Notes under the pieces: model-generated | Database searches by the model: none | What the model was told of the DNA's origin: nothing | What the model saw: the letters and a program-made list of their open reading frames with translations, nothing else | Part shown: positions 53,502-61,575 of the stretch, in pieces | Layout: each line of letters begins with the position of its first letter | Position numbering within the stretch: the first letter of the stretch is position 1 | Made by a program: the position numbers and the translations under genes | From: Thalassotalea euphylliae | GTDB lineage: Bacteria > Pseudomonadota > Gammaproteobacteria > Enterobacterales > Alteromonadaceae | NCBI RefSeq assembly: GCF_003390395.1 | Contig: NZ_QUOV01000001.1 | Coordinates: 1,612,001-1,676,000, forward strand | Length of the DNA stretch: 64,000 bases | Direction of reading: 5' to 3'

Positions 53502-54014
53502 CTAAGCGATGGGCTGAAATCTTTCAAAAAATGCTTTTTGACTTGGATTAACTAAGGCTTTGGGTCGAATAGCTTGCACCATTTCCACAACCTCTGATTT
53601 GTTATAACCGAGCTGCAAAAGTAATAGTGCGATTACAAGCCCAGCGCAACCTGAGCTACCTTTGCTGTGAACCGCAACTGCTCCTTGGTTATTGAGTATT
53701 GAGAGTATTGACAGTATTGAGCTGTAACTGGAGTGAAATGCCTAATCAAAATCTTCGTTAGGAGCATCATCGTCGCTGATTGGTAATTGAAGCCAGTCGA
53801 TATTTTGAGTTTGCAAGCTTGCGGCAGATTTTGAGCTTACGTGTCGCCATAGAGGTTTTTTAATTTCGGCATGTTGCAGTTGTTTTGTTAAATAGATGTA
53901 GCTAACCTTTGCTTCATTACAAATATTGCCCAGCGATTTTGCAGACTTGGATTTTGTGAAAATAGCTATTGCGGAGAGAAAAATGAAAAACTGGAAGAGC
54001 TCACTATTACCCAT
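53502..54014 (-). pseudogene. decayed dual-specificity/tyrosine phosphatase gene
   Basis: One minus-strand frame runs from ~54014 to TAG at 53502-53504, interrupted by an in-frame amber codon at 53742-53744. Before it, IDWLQLPISDDDAPNEDF matches the general-acid loop of dual-specificity phosphatases. After it come VAVHSKGSSGCAGLVIALLL and the helix LGYNKSEVVEMVQAIRPKALV. The signature HCxxGxxR is degraded to HSKGSSGC, so both the nucleophilic Cys and the phosphate-binding Arg are lost. The N-terminal ~40 codons overlap the start of the 5'-nucleotidase-like gene and are not convincing. A 9-bp tandem repeat (AGTATTGAG type) lies just after the stop. It is probably non-functional; a pseudophosphatase needing stop readthrough is less likely. 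Confidence 0.7.
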
Positions 54015-56067
54015 TTTAAGCTTGCTGGCGTTAGCGAGCTGTGGTGATAACGCTAGCCTTCAAGGTCAAAACGCTGCTAATGATGATGTTGAGTTAGCGA
54101 CTCAAGATAAACATTGTGGGCAGGATCACCAACAATTCGCTCAATGTTCTGATGGTGCCTTTCAGTTACAGCTATTGCACTTCGCCGATATTGATGGCGG
54201 CCGCGATATTCTTAACAATGCCGTTCGTTTTTCTGCACTTTTAGATTCGTTCCGCTCTCAATACGCTAACACACTGGTACTGAGCTCAGGTGACAATTGG
54301 ATCCCTGGCCCCGAATACAATGTTGGCGGCGATGACTCGCTAACCCCTATCTTAGGCGTGGCTGCAAATGGGCGAGCACATGTGGCTTACCTTAATGCCA
54401 TGGGGGTGCAAGCAACTGTTGTTGGCAACCATGAGCTTGATTTAAATACAGACGAATTTGCCGAGTTAATTGCGCCTGAAACGCGCGACAGTAACGTGTG
54501 GCAGGGGGCCCAATTTCCTTACCTTTCGGCCAATTTAGACTTTTCTACCGACGAACATTTAGCGCCTTTAATTGCGGAAAATGGCCTAATGAATACTGAT
54601 CAGGTAGGGCAGGTAGCTGCCAGTACGGTTATTCTGGTTAATGGTGAAATGATTGGCGTGGTTGGCGCCTCAACACCAGCGCTTAGCAGTATCACTAAAA
54701 CAGGCGGTATGATTGTACTTCCATCCGATGAAGATGATATAGCAGGGCTTGCAGCCGAGATCCAAAAACATGTCGACCCATTGAAAAAGCGTGGTATAAA
54801 CAAAATTATCTTGCTGGCGCATATGCAGCAAATTGCCATTGAACAGCAACTCGCGCCTTTACTTGACGGTGTCGATATTATTGTTGCTGGCGGCTCTAAT
54901 ACCATTTTGGCTGATAAGAATGATAGGTTGCGCGATGGTGATGCAGCTGAAGGCGATTATCCTCTTGTTTATCAAAGTGCGTCAAAAGAGCCTGTTGTGG
55001 TGGTTAATACCGATGGTGACTATACCTATTTAGGGCGTTTTGTGGTGACATTTGACCAGCACGGTGTCATGTTACCCAGCTCGCTCGATAGCACCATTAA
55101 TGGTGCTTACGCGACGGATAAACAAAGCTTAACCGAGCATAACTTAACGCTAGCCGATGCCATTCCACAAGTACAAACAATCACCAACACCTTAAACCAA
55201 GCATTGCAAGCAAAGCTAGGCACGGTTTTTGGTAGTACCGCGGTATATTTAAATGGTGATCGGGTGTCAGTTAGAACTCAAGAAACGAACTTGGGTAACC
55301 TTACTGCAGATGCAAATTTAGCCTACGCGCAAAGCATTGATAAAAGTGTCGCAATTTCTATCAAAAATGGCGGAGGTATACGAGCGCCAATTGGCTCATG
55401 TGCCGTACCGGCTGGCTCTACCGACGCTAAGGTCGTATGCAGTCCACCAGCAGGTGTACAGGGTATTAATAAATCAGGCGATGTTACTCAGCTCGATATG
55501 GAAATTGCACTGCGATTTAACAGCGCGCTAAATAACTTAACGGTGACCGGTAGCCAGTTAAAGGGGATTATTGAATATGGCGTGTCGGCAACTAGAGATG
55601 GTGCGACCCCTGGCCGTTTTCCACAAGTGGCTGGTATGCGCTTTAGTTTTGACCCTGCCAAAGCGGTTAACTCACGTGTACAAAATTTAGTAGTGCTAGA
55701 TGACAATGGCGCATTGCCGGGCGGTAATACGGTAACTGTTGTTCAAAATGGCCAACTTGATCCGTCTGTTGCTAAGCAAACATTTCGTTTAGTGACGCTT
55801 GATTTTTTAGTGGATGGCGGAGACGGTTATAAATTTCCAACAGATGCGCGGGCGAACCTTGTGAACCTTAAAGCGGCAGGGCAAAAAACGGGCATGGTTA
55901 CGATAACGGATGATGGTACAGAGCAAGATGCGTTAGCGGAATACTTATCAAGTCACTACTTAAAAGCAGGCACCGTATTTGATAAAAAAGATTTGCCAGC
56001 AGCGCAAGATACGCGCATTCAAAATTTGTCAGAAGTGGCTTTAGATAGCGTGCTAAAACTAAAATAA
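53983..56067 (+). CDS. bifunctional metallophosphatase/5'-nucleotidase-like lipoprotein
   Basis: A 694-residue protein of the UshA/NadN-type superfamily. I start it at the ATG at 53983, which has GGAGAG upstream and opens a lipoprotein signal (LSLLALASCGD). The metallophosphatase domain has LLHFADIDGG, SSGDNWIPGP, VVGNHELDL and ILLAHMQQ. The usual C-terminal GGHSHT-type His motif is replaced by AGGSNTIL, a variant I associate with a marine subgroup. The C-terminal 5'-nucleotidase domain has NLTADANLAYA, AISIKNGGGIRAPIG and GVSATRDG. It probably dephosphorylates extracellular nucleotides or related esters. Confidence 0.88.
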   Translation: MKNWKSSLLPILSLLALASCGDNASLQGQNAANDDVELATQDKHCGQDHQQFAQCSDGAFQLQLLHFADIDGGRDILNNAVRFSALLDSFRSQYANTLVLSSGDNWIPGPEYNVGGDDSLTPILGVAANGRAHVAYLNAMGVQATVVGNHELDLNTDEFAELIAPETRDSNVWQGAQFPYLSANLDFSTDEHLAPLIAENGLMNTDQVGQVAASTVILVNGEMIGVVGASTPALSSITKTGGMIVLPSDEDDIAGLAAEIQKHVDPLKKRGINKIILLAHMQQIAIEQQLAPLLDGVDIIVAGGSNTILADKNDRLRDGDAAEGDYPLVYQSASKEPVVVVNTDGDYTYLGRFVVTFDQHGVMLPSSLDSTINGAYATDKQSLTEHNLTLADAIPQVQTITNTLNQALQAKLGTVFGSTAVYLNGDRVSVRTQETNLGNLTADANLAYAQSIDKSVAISIKNGGGIRAPIGSCAVPAGSTDAKVVCSPPAGVQGINKSGDVTQLDMEIALRFNSALNNLTVTGSQLKGIIEYGVSATRDGATPGRFPQVAGMRFSFDPAKAVNSRVQNLVVLDDNGALPGGNTVTVVQNGQLDPSVAKQTFRLVTLDFLVDGGDGYKFPTDARANLVNLKAAGQKTGMVTITDDGTEQDALAEYLSSHYLKAGTVFDKKDLPAAQDTRIQNLSEVALDSVLKLK

Positions 56068-56130
56068 AGTTTAATTAAGTCCAATCAAAAATAGCGGCTA
56101 AACAAAGATTATTGTGATTGTTTTGTGCCA

Positions 56131-56165
56131 GCAAAAAGCAAAAAGCAAAAAGCAAAAAGCAAAAG
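56131..56165. repeat. 7-bp tandem repeat, about five units
   Basis: GCAAAAA is repeated about five times without change between the nucleotidase-like gene and the shared terminator. Confidence 0.8.
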
Positions 56166-56182
56166 TAAACACATAAAATAAC

Positions 56183-56208
56183 AAAGGCTTGCGTTAGCAA
56201 GCCTTTTT
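56183..56208. terminator. bidirectional terminator between nucleotidase-like and nhaC-like genes
   Basis: AAAGGCTTGC pairs perfectly with GCAAGCCTTT around a GTTA loop; A and T runs flank it, serving the two converging genes. Confidence 0.85.
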
Positions 56209-56267
56209 CATTGAGCTGTTTTGTGCTGGTGCTTTGTCCAGGTTAGCTGTCGAGAGACAAGAGAACA

Positions 56268-57578
56268 TTAGTTTCTTGTAATGCGCCAGAATGCGATCAG
56301 CGCCGCAAAGAATAAAATCATCGGGTAAAACGAGTAAACCACTACATCCACTGGTGAGATACCAATAGTTGCTCCGAGCAATAAGGCTTGTGCACCGTAG
56401 GGTAATAAGCCTTGGTTAATACAGGCGAAAATATCCAGTAAACTAGCCGATTCGGCTGCTTTAATGTTGCCATCTTCGGCGAGCTCTTTAGCGGTTTCAC
56501 CTGTGATAATAATTGACACTGTATTGTTTGCCGTAAAAAAGTTCGCACTAAAGGCGAGGCTGGCAATACCTAAACCAGCGGCGCGTTTAGGATTATTGGG
56601 GCTAAGTTTACCCGCTAATTTTTTTAAGCTTATTGTAAGAGCCTGCAAACCACCTTGGCGGCGAACTAACTCGCTTAAACCACCAATAAATAGCGCTAAA
56701 ATAAATACGTCTTGTACGTTAGCAAAGCCTTTGTTGATATCCGATGCGAGAGCTGATAATTGATAGCCATTACTGACAAAGCCTGTTGCTGCGGCTAATA
56801 ATATACCGACCAGCAAAACCACAAATACGTTCACCCCCGACAATGCTAAGCCAAGAATAACGACATAAGGCAATAGGCCAATTACGTCGATCACTTGCTC
56901 GCTTTGATAGTCAGCACTACCTCCCAAGAAAGTGAATAGCACAAGAGAGATAAGTGCGGCGGGAAGCGCAAATTTAAAGTTTACGCGGAACTTGTCTTTC
57001 ATTCGCGCCCCTTGTGTACGCGTTGAGGCAATGGTTGTGTCAGAGATAATCGATAAGTTGTCACCGAAAATTGCGCCGGAGATGATACTACCTGCAACTA
57101 ATGCAGGGCTTAGGCTGGCGGCTTCAATAAAGCCTGCGGCTATCGGGGCAATGGCGGCGATTGTACCAACCGATGTACCCATGGCAGTAGATAAAAATGC
57201 GGCAACAATAAATAGCCCAGGGATGATTAAATAGTCGGGAAACAGCGCTAACCCTAGTTGCACACTCGCATCAACACTGCCTGTTGCTTTCGCAACCATG
57301 CTAAACGCGCCTGCCAGCAAATAAATCACGCCCATGGTAATAATATTGCTATGGCCCGCACCTTCAATAAACTGATTAACTTGCTCGCTAATCGTTTCCT
57401 TCCCCATCATTATTGCAACGATGATGGCAGGAATAATGGCAACACTGGCTGGCAGCTGGTAAAACGCAAACTCAACACCTTGCAGGGTTAGGAAAATCCC
57501 CGTGCCGATAAAGAGCGAGAGGAATACGCCAAACGGCAATAGACTAAGGAGGCGAGGTGGTGAGGTTTGTTCTGTCAT
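56268..57578 (-). CDS. NhaC-family Na+/H+ antiporter
   Basis: A 436-residue transporter with about eleven helices. It has the NhaC-type repeats and motifs STAMGTSVGTIAAIAPIAAGF, AGSIISGAIFGDNLSIISDTTIAS (conserved charged/polar centre) and FFTANNTVSIIITGE. The family exchanges Na+ or organic cations for protons across the inner membrane, suitable for a marine organism. A perfect GTGAT/ATCAC palindrome lies ~240 bp upstream. It is a single-gene unit. Confidence 0.9.
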   Translation of the reverse strand: MTEQTSPPRLLSLLPFGVFLSLFIGTGIFLTLQGVEFAFYQLPASVAIIPAIIVAIMMGKETISEQVNQFIEGAGHSNIITMGVIYLLAGAFSMVAKATGSVDASVQLGLALFPDYLIIPGLFIVAAFLSTAMGTSVGTIAAIAPIAAGFIEAASLSPALVAGSIISGAIFGDNLSIISDTTIASTRTQGARMKDKFRVNFKFALPAALISLVLFTFLGGSADYQSEQVIDVIGLLPYVVILGLALSGVNVFVVLLVGILLAAATGFVSNGYQLSALASDINKGFANVQDVFILALFIGGLSELVRRQGGLQALTISLKKLAGKLSPNNPKRAAGLGIASLAFSANFFTANNTVSIIITGETAKELAEDGNIKAAESASLLDIFACINQGLLPYGAQALLLGATIGISPVDVVVYSFYPMILFFAALIAFWRITRN

Positions 57579-58031
57579 ATAATGCTCTAATTCTTATTGT
57601 TAATCGTTGTTGCCATTCTCTTTAAGCGCTCAGTTTTAAACGCTTGGTTTTGACTTGCTTGCTCAGCCTACGTAAAGGTCATGTGTGGCAAACGGTGATA
57701 CATGAATGCAGCTATAAAGTGTTTAAATAATAAACTTTTATATCATTCCACTCGATCAGGGGAAAGGCAAAACAGCAGTTTGAAAAATAAAATTTCAGGA
57801 ATAACGCAAATTATAAAGTGATTTGCATCACTGTCAATCTAGATGTTTAGATGGCTAAATTGGCTTGGTGTTTAACAGACGCTAAGAATGAACCAAATTT
57901 CGTTAAAAACCGGGTTCAATAATTTAGCGACATAATCCCTCTATTTTTATCAATCGTAGCGGAATTAGCCCTACTTTATGGTGGCGCTCTGTGCTATTCT
58001 TGCCGCCAATTTTTACAATGAAGAAGTGCAA
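57579..58031. other. divergent intergenic region nhaC-like/fklB
   Basis: 453 bp without a gene. Its main feature is the candidate CRP site at 57815-57834. Most of it is AT-rich, and promoters cannot be assigned with confidence. Confidence 0.4.
57815..57834. promoter_or_regulatory. candidate CRP-type operator
   Basis: AAAGTGATTTGCATCACTGT contains GTGA-N6-TCAC and a perfect GTGAT/ATCAC palindrome, the core of a CRP site (TGTGA-N6-TCACA with both outer bases changed). It lies between divergent genes, ~240 bp from the antiporter start and ~200 bp from fklB. Confidence 0.35.
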
Positions 58032-58652
58032 ATGTCTGATAACAAATTTGAATCAATCGAAGCACGCGTAAGTTACGGCGTTGGCCGTCAACTGGGCGAC
58101 CAATTACGCAACAACCCATTTAAAGAGTTTGACGTAACCGCAGTACAAGCTGGTTTAGCTGACGCATTAGCAGCTGCTGACAGCCAAGTAAGTGAGCAAG
58201 ACTTAAACGAAGCATTTGCTGTTGTTTCTAAGAAACTACAAGAGCAAGAGCAAGCACAAGCCAAAGAAAAAGCCGCTGAAGGCGAAGCTTTCTTAGCAAA
58301 AAATGCTGAGCGGGCAGAAGTAACTGTGACTGAGTCTGGCTTACAGTACGAAGTACTAGCAGATGCAGAAGGCGAAAAGCCAACAACAGCATCAACTATT
58401 CGTGCACACTACCACGGCACTTTTATTAATGGTGAAGTATTCGATAGCTCAGTTGATCGCGGTCAGCCTGCTGAATTCCCAGTTGGCGGTGTTATCGCTG
58501 GTTGGACAGAAGCATTACAGCTAATGAGTGTTGGCGCAAAATGGCGTTTATACATTCCTTACAACTTAGCTTACGGTGAGCGTGGTTCGCACGGTGCGAT
58601 CCCTCCATACTCAGCGTTAGTATTCGATGTTGAACTATTAGACATCCTATAA
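58032..58652 (+). CDS. fklB: FKBP-type peptidyl-prolyl cis-trans isomerase
   Basis: A 206-residue foldase, the same length as E. coli FklB. The N-terminal dimerisation part is SDNKFESIEARVSYGVGRQLGDQL and the FKBP domain includes VRAHYHGTFINGEVFDSSVDRGQPAEFPVGGVI-type stretches, AYGERGSHGAIPPYSALVFDVELL and the usual aromatic pocket residues. The ATG at 58032 aligns with E. coli. An upstream ATG at 57978 would add 18 residues that do not look like a signal peptide. It is followed by a strong terminator. Confidence 0.95.
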   Translation: MSDNKFESIEARVSYGVGRQLGDQLRNNPFKEFDVTAVQAGLADALAAADSQVSEQDLNEAFAVVSKKLQEQEQAQAKEKAAEGEAFLAKNAERAEVTVTESGLQYEVLADAEGEKPTTASTIRAHYHGTFINGEVFDSSVDRGQPAEFPVGGVIAGWTEALQLMSVGAKWRLYIPYNLAYGERGSHGAIPPYSALVFDVELLDIL

Positions 58653-58658
58653 ATGATT

Positions 58659-58683
58659 AAGCCGGGCTAGCCCGGCTTTTCTT
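58659..58683 (+). terminator. rho-independent terminator after fklB
   Basis: AAGCCGGGC pairs with GCCCGGCTT, nearly without a loop (CTAG centre), followed by TTCTTT. It lies 7 bp past the stop. Confidence 0.8.
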
Positions 58684-58764
58684 TGCCTGGAATTCTTTTA
58701 ATTCGCATCATAACCCAAAGCAAACAGCACTTTTTACTACGCACCTTTACTACGCAAGACAAGA

Positions 58765-59256
58765 ATGAACGAACAGCGCCAAGAACAAGACGATCCTAAC
58801 AAAGCCCAGCAGTTGGCTACCTTCTACCAAAATTACATTCATGCCTTCTCTGCGGCCAGCGTGCCAGCAGTAGCGAAATGCTATCAACTCCCTTGCGTAT
58901 TGAGTACGCCAGACAAAGTACTCGTGCTTGATAGTGAGCAAGGCTTCAATCAAGAGTTTAGTGGCATTTTTGCCATGTTAGCTGAACATAACATCACCGG
59001 GTTTAAGGCCAGTAATGCCAGTTATCAGCATATTAATGAAGCGCTTAGCTTAGTGAAAATTGATTGGCGTTTTTATGACCAAGCTAATAACCTTTTTAGC
59101 GAATTTTCGGCAATTTATCATTTAAGCTATCAACAAGAAGCCTATAGAATCATTAACGTTATTTCTCATGATATGTGTCAGCTTGCTGACTTAGCTCATG
59201 AGTTAACCTTAATCCCGAGTGCTAACGATACAAACAATAAGGAAACCGATAAATGA
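58765..59256 (+). CDS. hypothetical NTF2/SnoaL-like protein
   Basis: A 163-residue soluble protein. [38 protein letters not shown] and [36 protein letters not shown] have the helix-then-curved-sheet pattern of NTF2/SnoaL-like proteins, with a typical LSVRWRF-like strand. The family contains ketosteroid isomerases, but most are uncharacterised. Its stop overlaps the dapB start by 4 bp (ATGA), so it is probably co-translated with dapB, although a link to lysine synthesis is not evident. Confidence 0.7.
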   Translation: MNEQRQEQDDPNKAQQLATFYQNYIHAFSAASVPAVAKCYQLPCVLSTPDKVLVLDSEQGFNQEFSGIFAMLAEHNITGFKASNASYQHINEALSLVKIDWRFYDQANNLFSEFSAIYHLSYQQEAYRIINVISHDMCQLADLAHELTLIPSANDTNNKETDK

Positions 59257-60056
59257 CCACCAAAGTTGCAATTTTAGGCTGTAGCGGCCGCATGGGCCGT
59301 AACTTGATCAAAGCAGCTGTAGAGCATGATGAAATTGAACTCGTTGGTGGCACGGTTCGCGAAACTTCTTCTTTTGCTGGTTTTGACTTAGGCGAGTTAG
59401 CAGGTATTGGCAAACTTGATTTGGTGACAAGCACTTCGCTTGAAGCGGTCAGCAGTGCGGATGTCTTTATTGACTTTACTTCGATTGAATCTACGTTAAG
59501 CAACATTGAGTGGTGTAAAGCGAATGATAAAGCACTAGTCATTGGTACTACCGGCTTTGAAGATGCGCAAGTTGAGTCGATCAAACAGGCTGGTCAATAC
59601 ATGCCCGTATTATTAGCGCCAAACACCAGCGTTGGTGTTAACTTGCTATTTAAACTCTTGGAAATTACCGCTCAGGCTATTGGCGACTATACTGATATAG
59701 AAATTTTTGAGGCGCATCACAGATTCAAAAAAGATGCACCATCAGGTACCGCCATGAAAATGGGGCAGGTGATTGCTGAAACCTTAGGGCGCGATTTAAA
59801 TGAATGCGCCGTTTATGGTCGCGAGGGCATCACTGATGAGCGCGACAATAAAACCATAGGTTTTGCTACGGTTCGTGCTGGCGATATTGTTGGTGAACAT
59901 ACGGCATTTTTTGCTGATTTGGGCGAGCGTCTCGAAATCACCCATAAAGCCAGCTCGCGTATGACCTTTGCCCAAGGGGCGATGCGTGCAGCACTTTGGT
60001 TAGCAAAGGCTAAGCACGGTTATTACGATATGCAAGATGTTTTGGGGTTGAAATAA
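59253..60056 (+). CDS. dapB: 4-hydroxy-tetrahydrodipicolinate reductase
   Basis: A 267-residue NAD(P)H enzyme of lysine and diaminopimelate synthesis. The cofactor motif is [14 protein letters not shown], the active site [18 protein letters not shown] (catalytic His and Lys) and the C-terminal [20 protein letters not shown]. The length is normal (273 in E. coli). It precedes carAB, the arrangement of most gammaproteobacteria. Confidence 0.97.
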   Translation: MTTKVAILGCSGRMGRNLIKAAVEHDEIELVGGTVRETSSFAGFDLGELAGIGKLDLVTSTSLEAVSSADVFIDFTSIESTLSNIEWCKANDKALVIGTTGFEDAQVESIKQAGQYMPVLLAPNTSVGVNLLFKLLEITAQAIGDYTDIEIFEAHHRFKKDAPSGTAMKMGQVIAETLGRDLNECAVYGREGITDERDNKTIGFATVRAGDIVGEHTAFFADLGERLEITHKASSRMTFAQGAMRAALWLAKAKHGYYDMQDVLGLK

Positions 60057-60125
60057 TACACCCGAATGAACGGCATAAGTTGATTAAATAAATCATATAA
60101 AACAGCTTGTTAGTTATTTTTGTTA

Positions 60126-60150
60126 ACTTGATTTTCTAAACAAATCAAGT
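60126..60150 (+). terminator. possible terminator between dapB and carA
   Basis: ACTTGATTT at 60126 pairs perfectly with AAATCAAGT ending at 60150 around TCTAAAC, followed by GGTTTTAAGG. A weak but plausible terminator. Confidence 0.45.
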
Positions 60151-60400
60151 GGTTTTAAGGTTAGAAAACATAGGTTTTTGACCGTTTGGTTATAAAAATC
60201 ATTTAAAAGCTAAATATTTCTAATTTTACTAGACGAAAAATACTAATGGGCGTAGAATGCGCGGAATTTGTCAAAAATTTGCGATTCGCAAGCCAAAAGA
60301 CGGATTATTGAACAATTTTCGCGCTTAGTGCTTTTAACGAGAAATACGCAAAAAAACGTTAAAAGCGATTAAGTTTACTTTCTTCTTTTCGGAGGCTAAA
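60151..60400 (+). promoter_or_regulatory. carAB upstream control region
   Basis: The 344-bp dapB-carA gap should hold the carAB promoter. A candidate is TAGACG at 60231 and TAGAAT at 60254 with 17-base spacing. A TTTGCGATTCGCAA palindrome (at ~60279) and an ACGCAA...CGTT stretch (at ~60346) resemble purine-repressor-type operators, but neither is convincing. A GGAGG ribosome-binding site at 60391-60395 fixes the TTG start of carA. Confidence 0.4.
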
Positions 60401-61561
60401 TTGACTAAATCTGCCATTTTGGTGCTAGAAGACGGCACTATATTTAACGGCACCGCCATTGGTGCAGAAGGAATGGCGGTTGGTGAAGTGGTGTTTAACA
60501 CTTCCATGACCGGTTACCAAGAAATCCTGACTGATCCTTCCTACGCAGAACAAATTGTTACCCTCACTTATCCTCACATTGGCAACACTGGTACAAACTC
60601 AGAAGACGAAGAGTCTGGCACCATTTGGGCTAAAGGCTTAGTGATCCGCGACTTACCTTTACTGGCCAGTAATTTTAGAAACGAAGAAAGCTTGAGCGAT
60701 TACCTAGCGCGCAACAATATTTTAGGTATTGCTGATATCGATACGCGTAAACTAACACGTATTCTACGTGAAAAAGGTGCTCAGAACGGCTGTATCTTAG
60801 CGGGTGACTTCACTAATCAAGAGACAGATGAGGCGAAGGCACTAGCCGAAGCAAAAGGCTTCCCGGGCTTAAAAGGCATGGACCTAGCGAAAGTCGTGTC
60901 GACCAAAGAGCAATACCAGTGGACAGAAGGTAGCTGGCAACTAGGCGAAGGCCATACCTGCTATAAAGAAACGCCGGAAAAGTTACCTTTTCACGTCGTT
61001 GCCTACGATTTTGGTGCCAAACGCAATATTTTACGTATGTTAGTGGACCGTGGCTGTAAGCTTACGGTTGTGCCAGCGCAAACTCCAGCGGCTGATGTAT
61101 TAGCGATGAATCCAGATGGCATCTTCTTATCTAATGGCCCTGGCGATCCAGAACCATGTGACTACGCAATTGCAGCAATTAAGTCTTTCCTTGAAACTGA
61201 CATTCCAGTGTTTGGTATTTGTTTAGGTCATCAACTGCTTGGTTTAGCGAGCGGTGCCAAGACTATTAAAATGAAGTTCGGTCACCACGGTGGCAACCAT
61301 CCAGTGAAAGATATTGACCGCGATGTCGTAATGATCACGGCGCAAAACCACGGTTTCGCCGTTGATGAAGACAATATGTCAGACAACCTGCGTGTCACTC
61401 ACAAATCACTGTTTGATGGCACAATTCAAGGTATTCACCGCACTGACAAGCCAGCCTTTAGCTTCCAAGGTCACCCAGAAGCAAGCCCAGGTCCACATGA
61501 CGCAGCACCGTTATTCGACCACTTTATTGAACTAATTAATGAAGCTAAAGCAGCTAAGTAA
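60401..61561 (+). CDS. carA: carbamoyl phosphate synthase small (glutaminase) subunit
   Basis: A 386-residue amidotransferase subunit that supplies ammonia from glutamine to CarB. The N-terminal CPSase small domain has [36 protein letters not shown]. The class I glutaminase has [16 protein letters not shown] (nucleophile Cys) and the catalytic His in [14 protein letters not shown]. The start is TTG, with GGAGG 6 bases upstream. It is 14 bp from carB. Confidence 0.97.
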   Translation: MTKSAILVLEDGTIFNGTAIGAEGMAVGEVVFNTSMTGYQEILTDPSYAEQIVTLTYPHIGNTGTNSEDEESGTIWAKGLVIRDLPLLASNFRNEESLSDYLARNNILGIADIDTRKLTRILREKGAQNGCILAGDFTNQETDEAKALAEAKGFPGLKGMDLAKVVSTKEQYQWTEGSWQLGEGHTCYKETPEKLPFHVVAYDFGAKRNILRMLVDRGCKLTVVPAQTPAADVLAMNPDGIFLSNGPGDPEPCDYAIAAIKSFLETDIPVFGICLGHQLLGLASGAKTIKMKFGHHGGNHPVKDIDRDVVMITAQNHGFAVDEDNMSDNLRVTHKSLFDGTIQGIHRTDKPAFSFQGHPEASPGPHDAAPLFDHFIELINEAKAAK

Positions 61562-61575
61562 GAGAGAACAAGACT

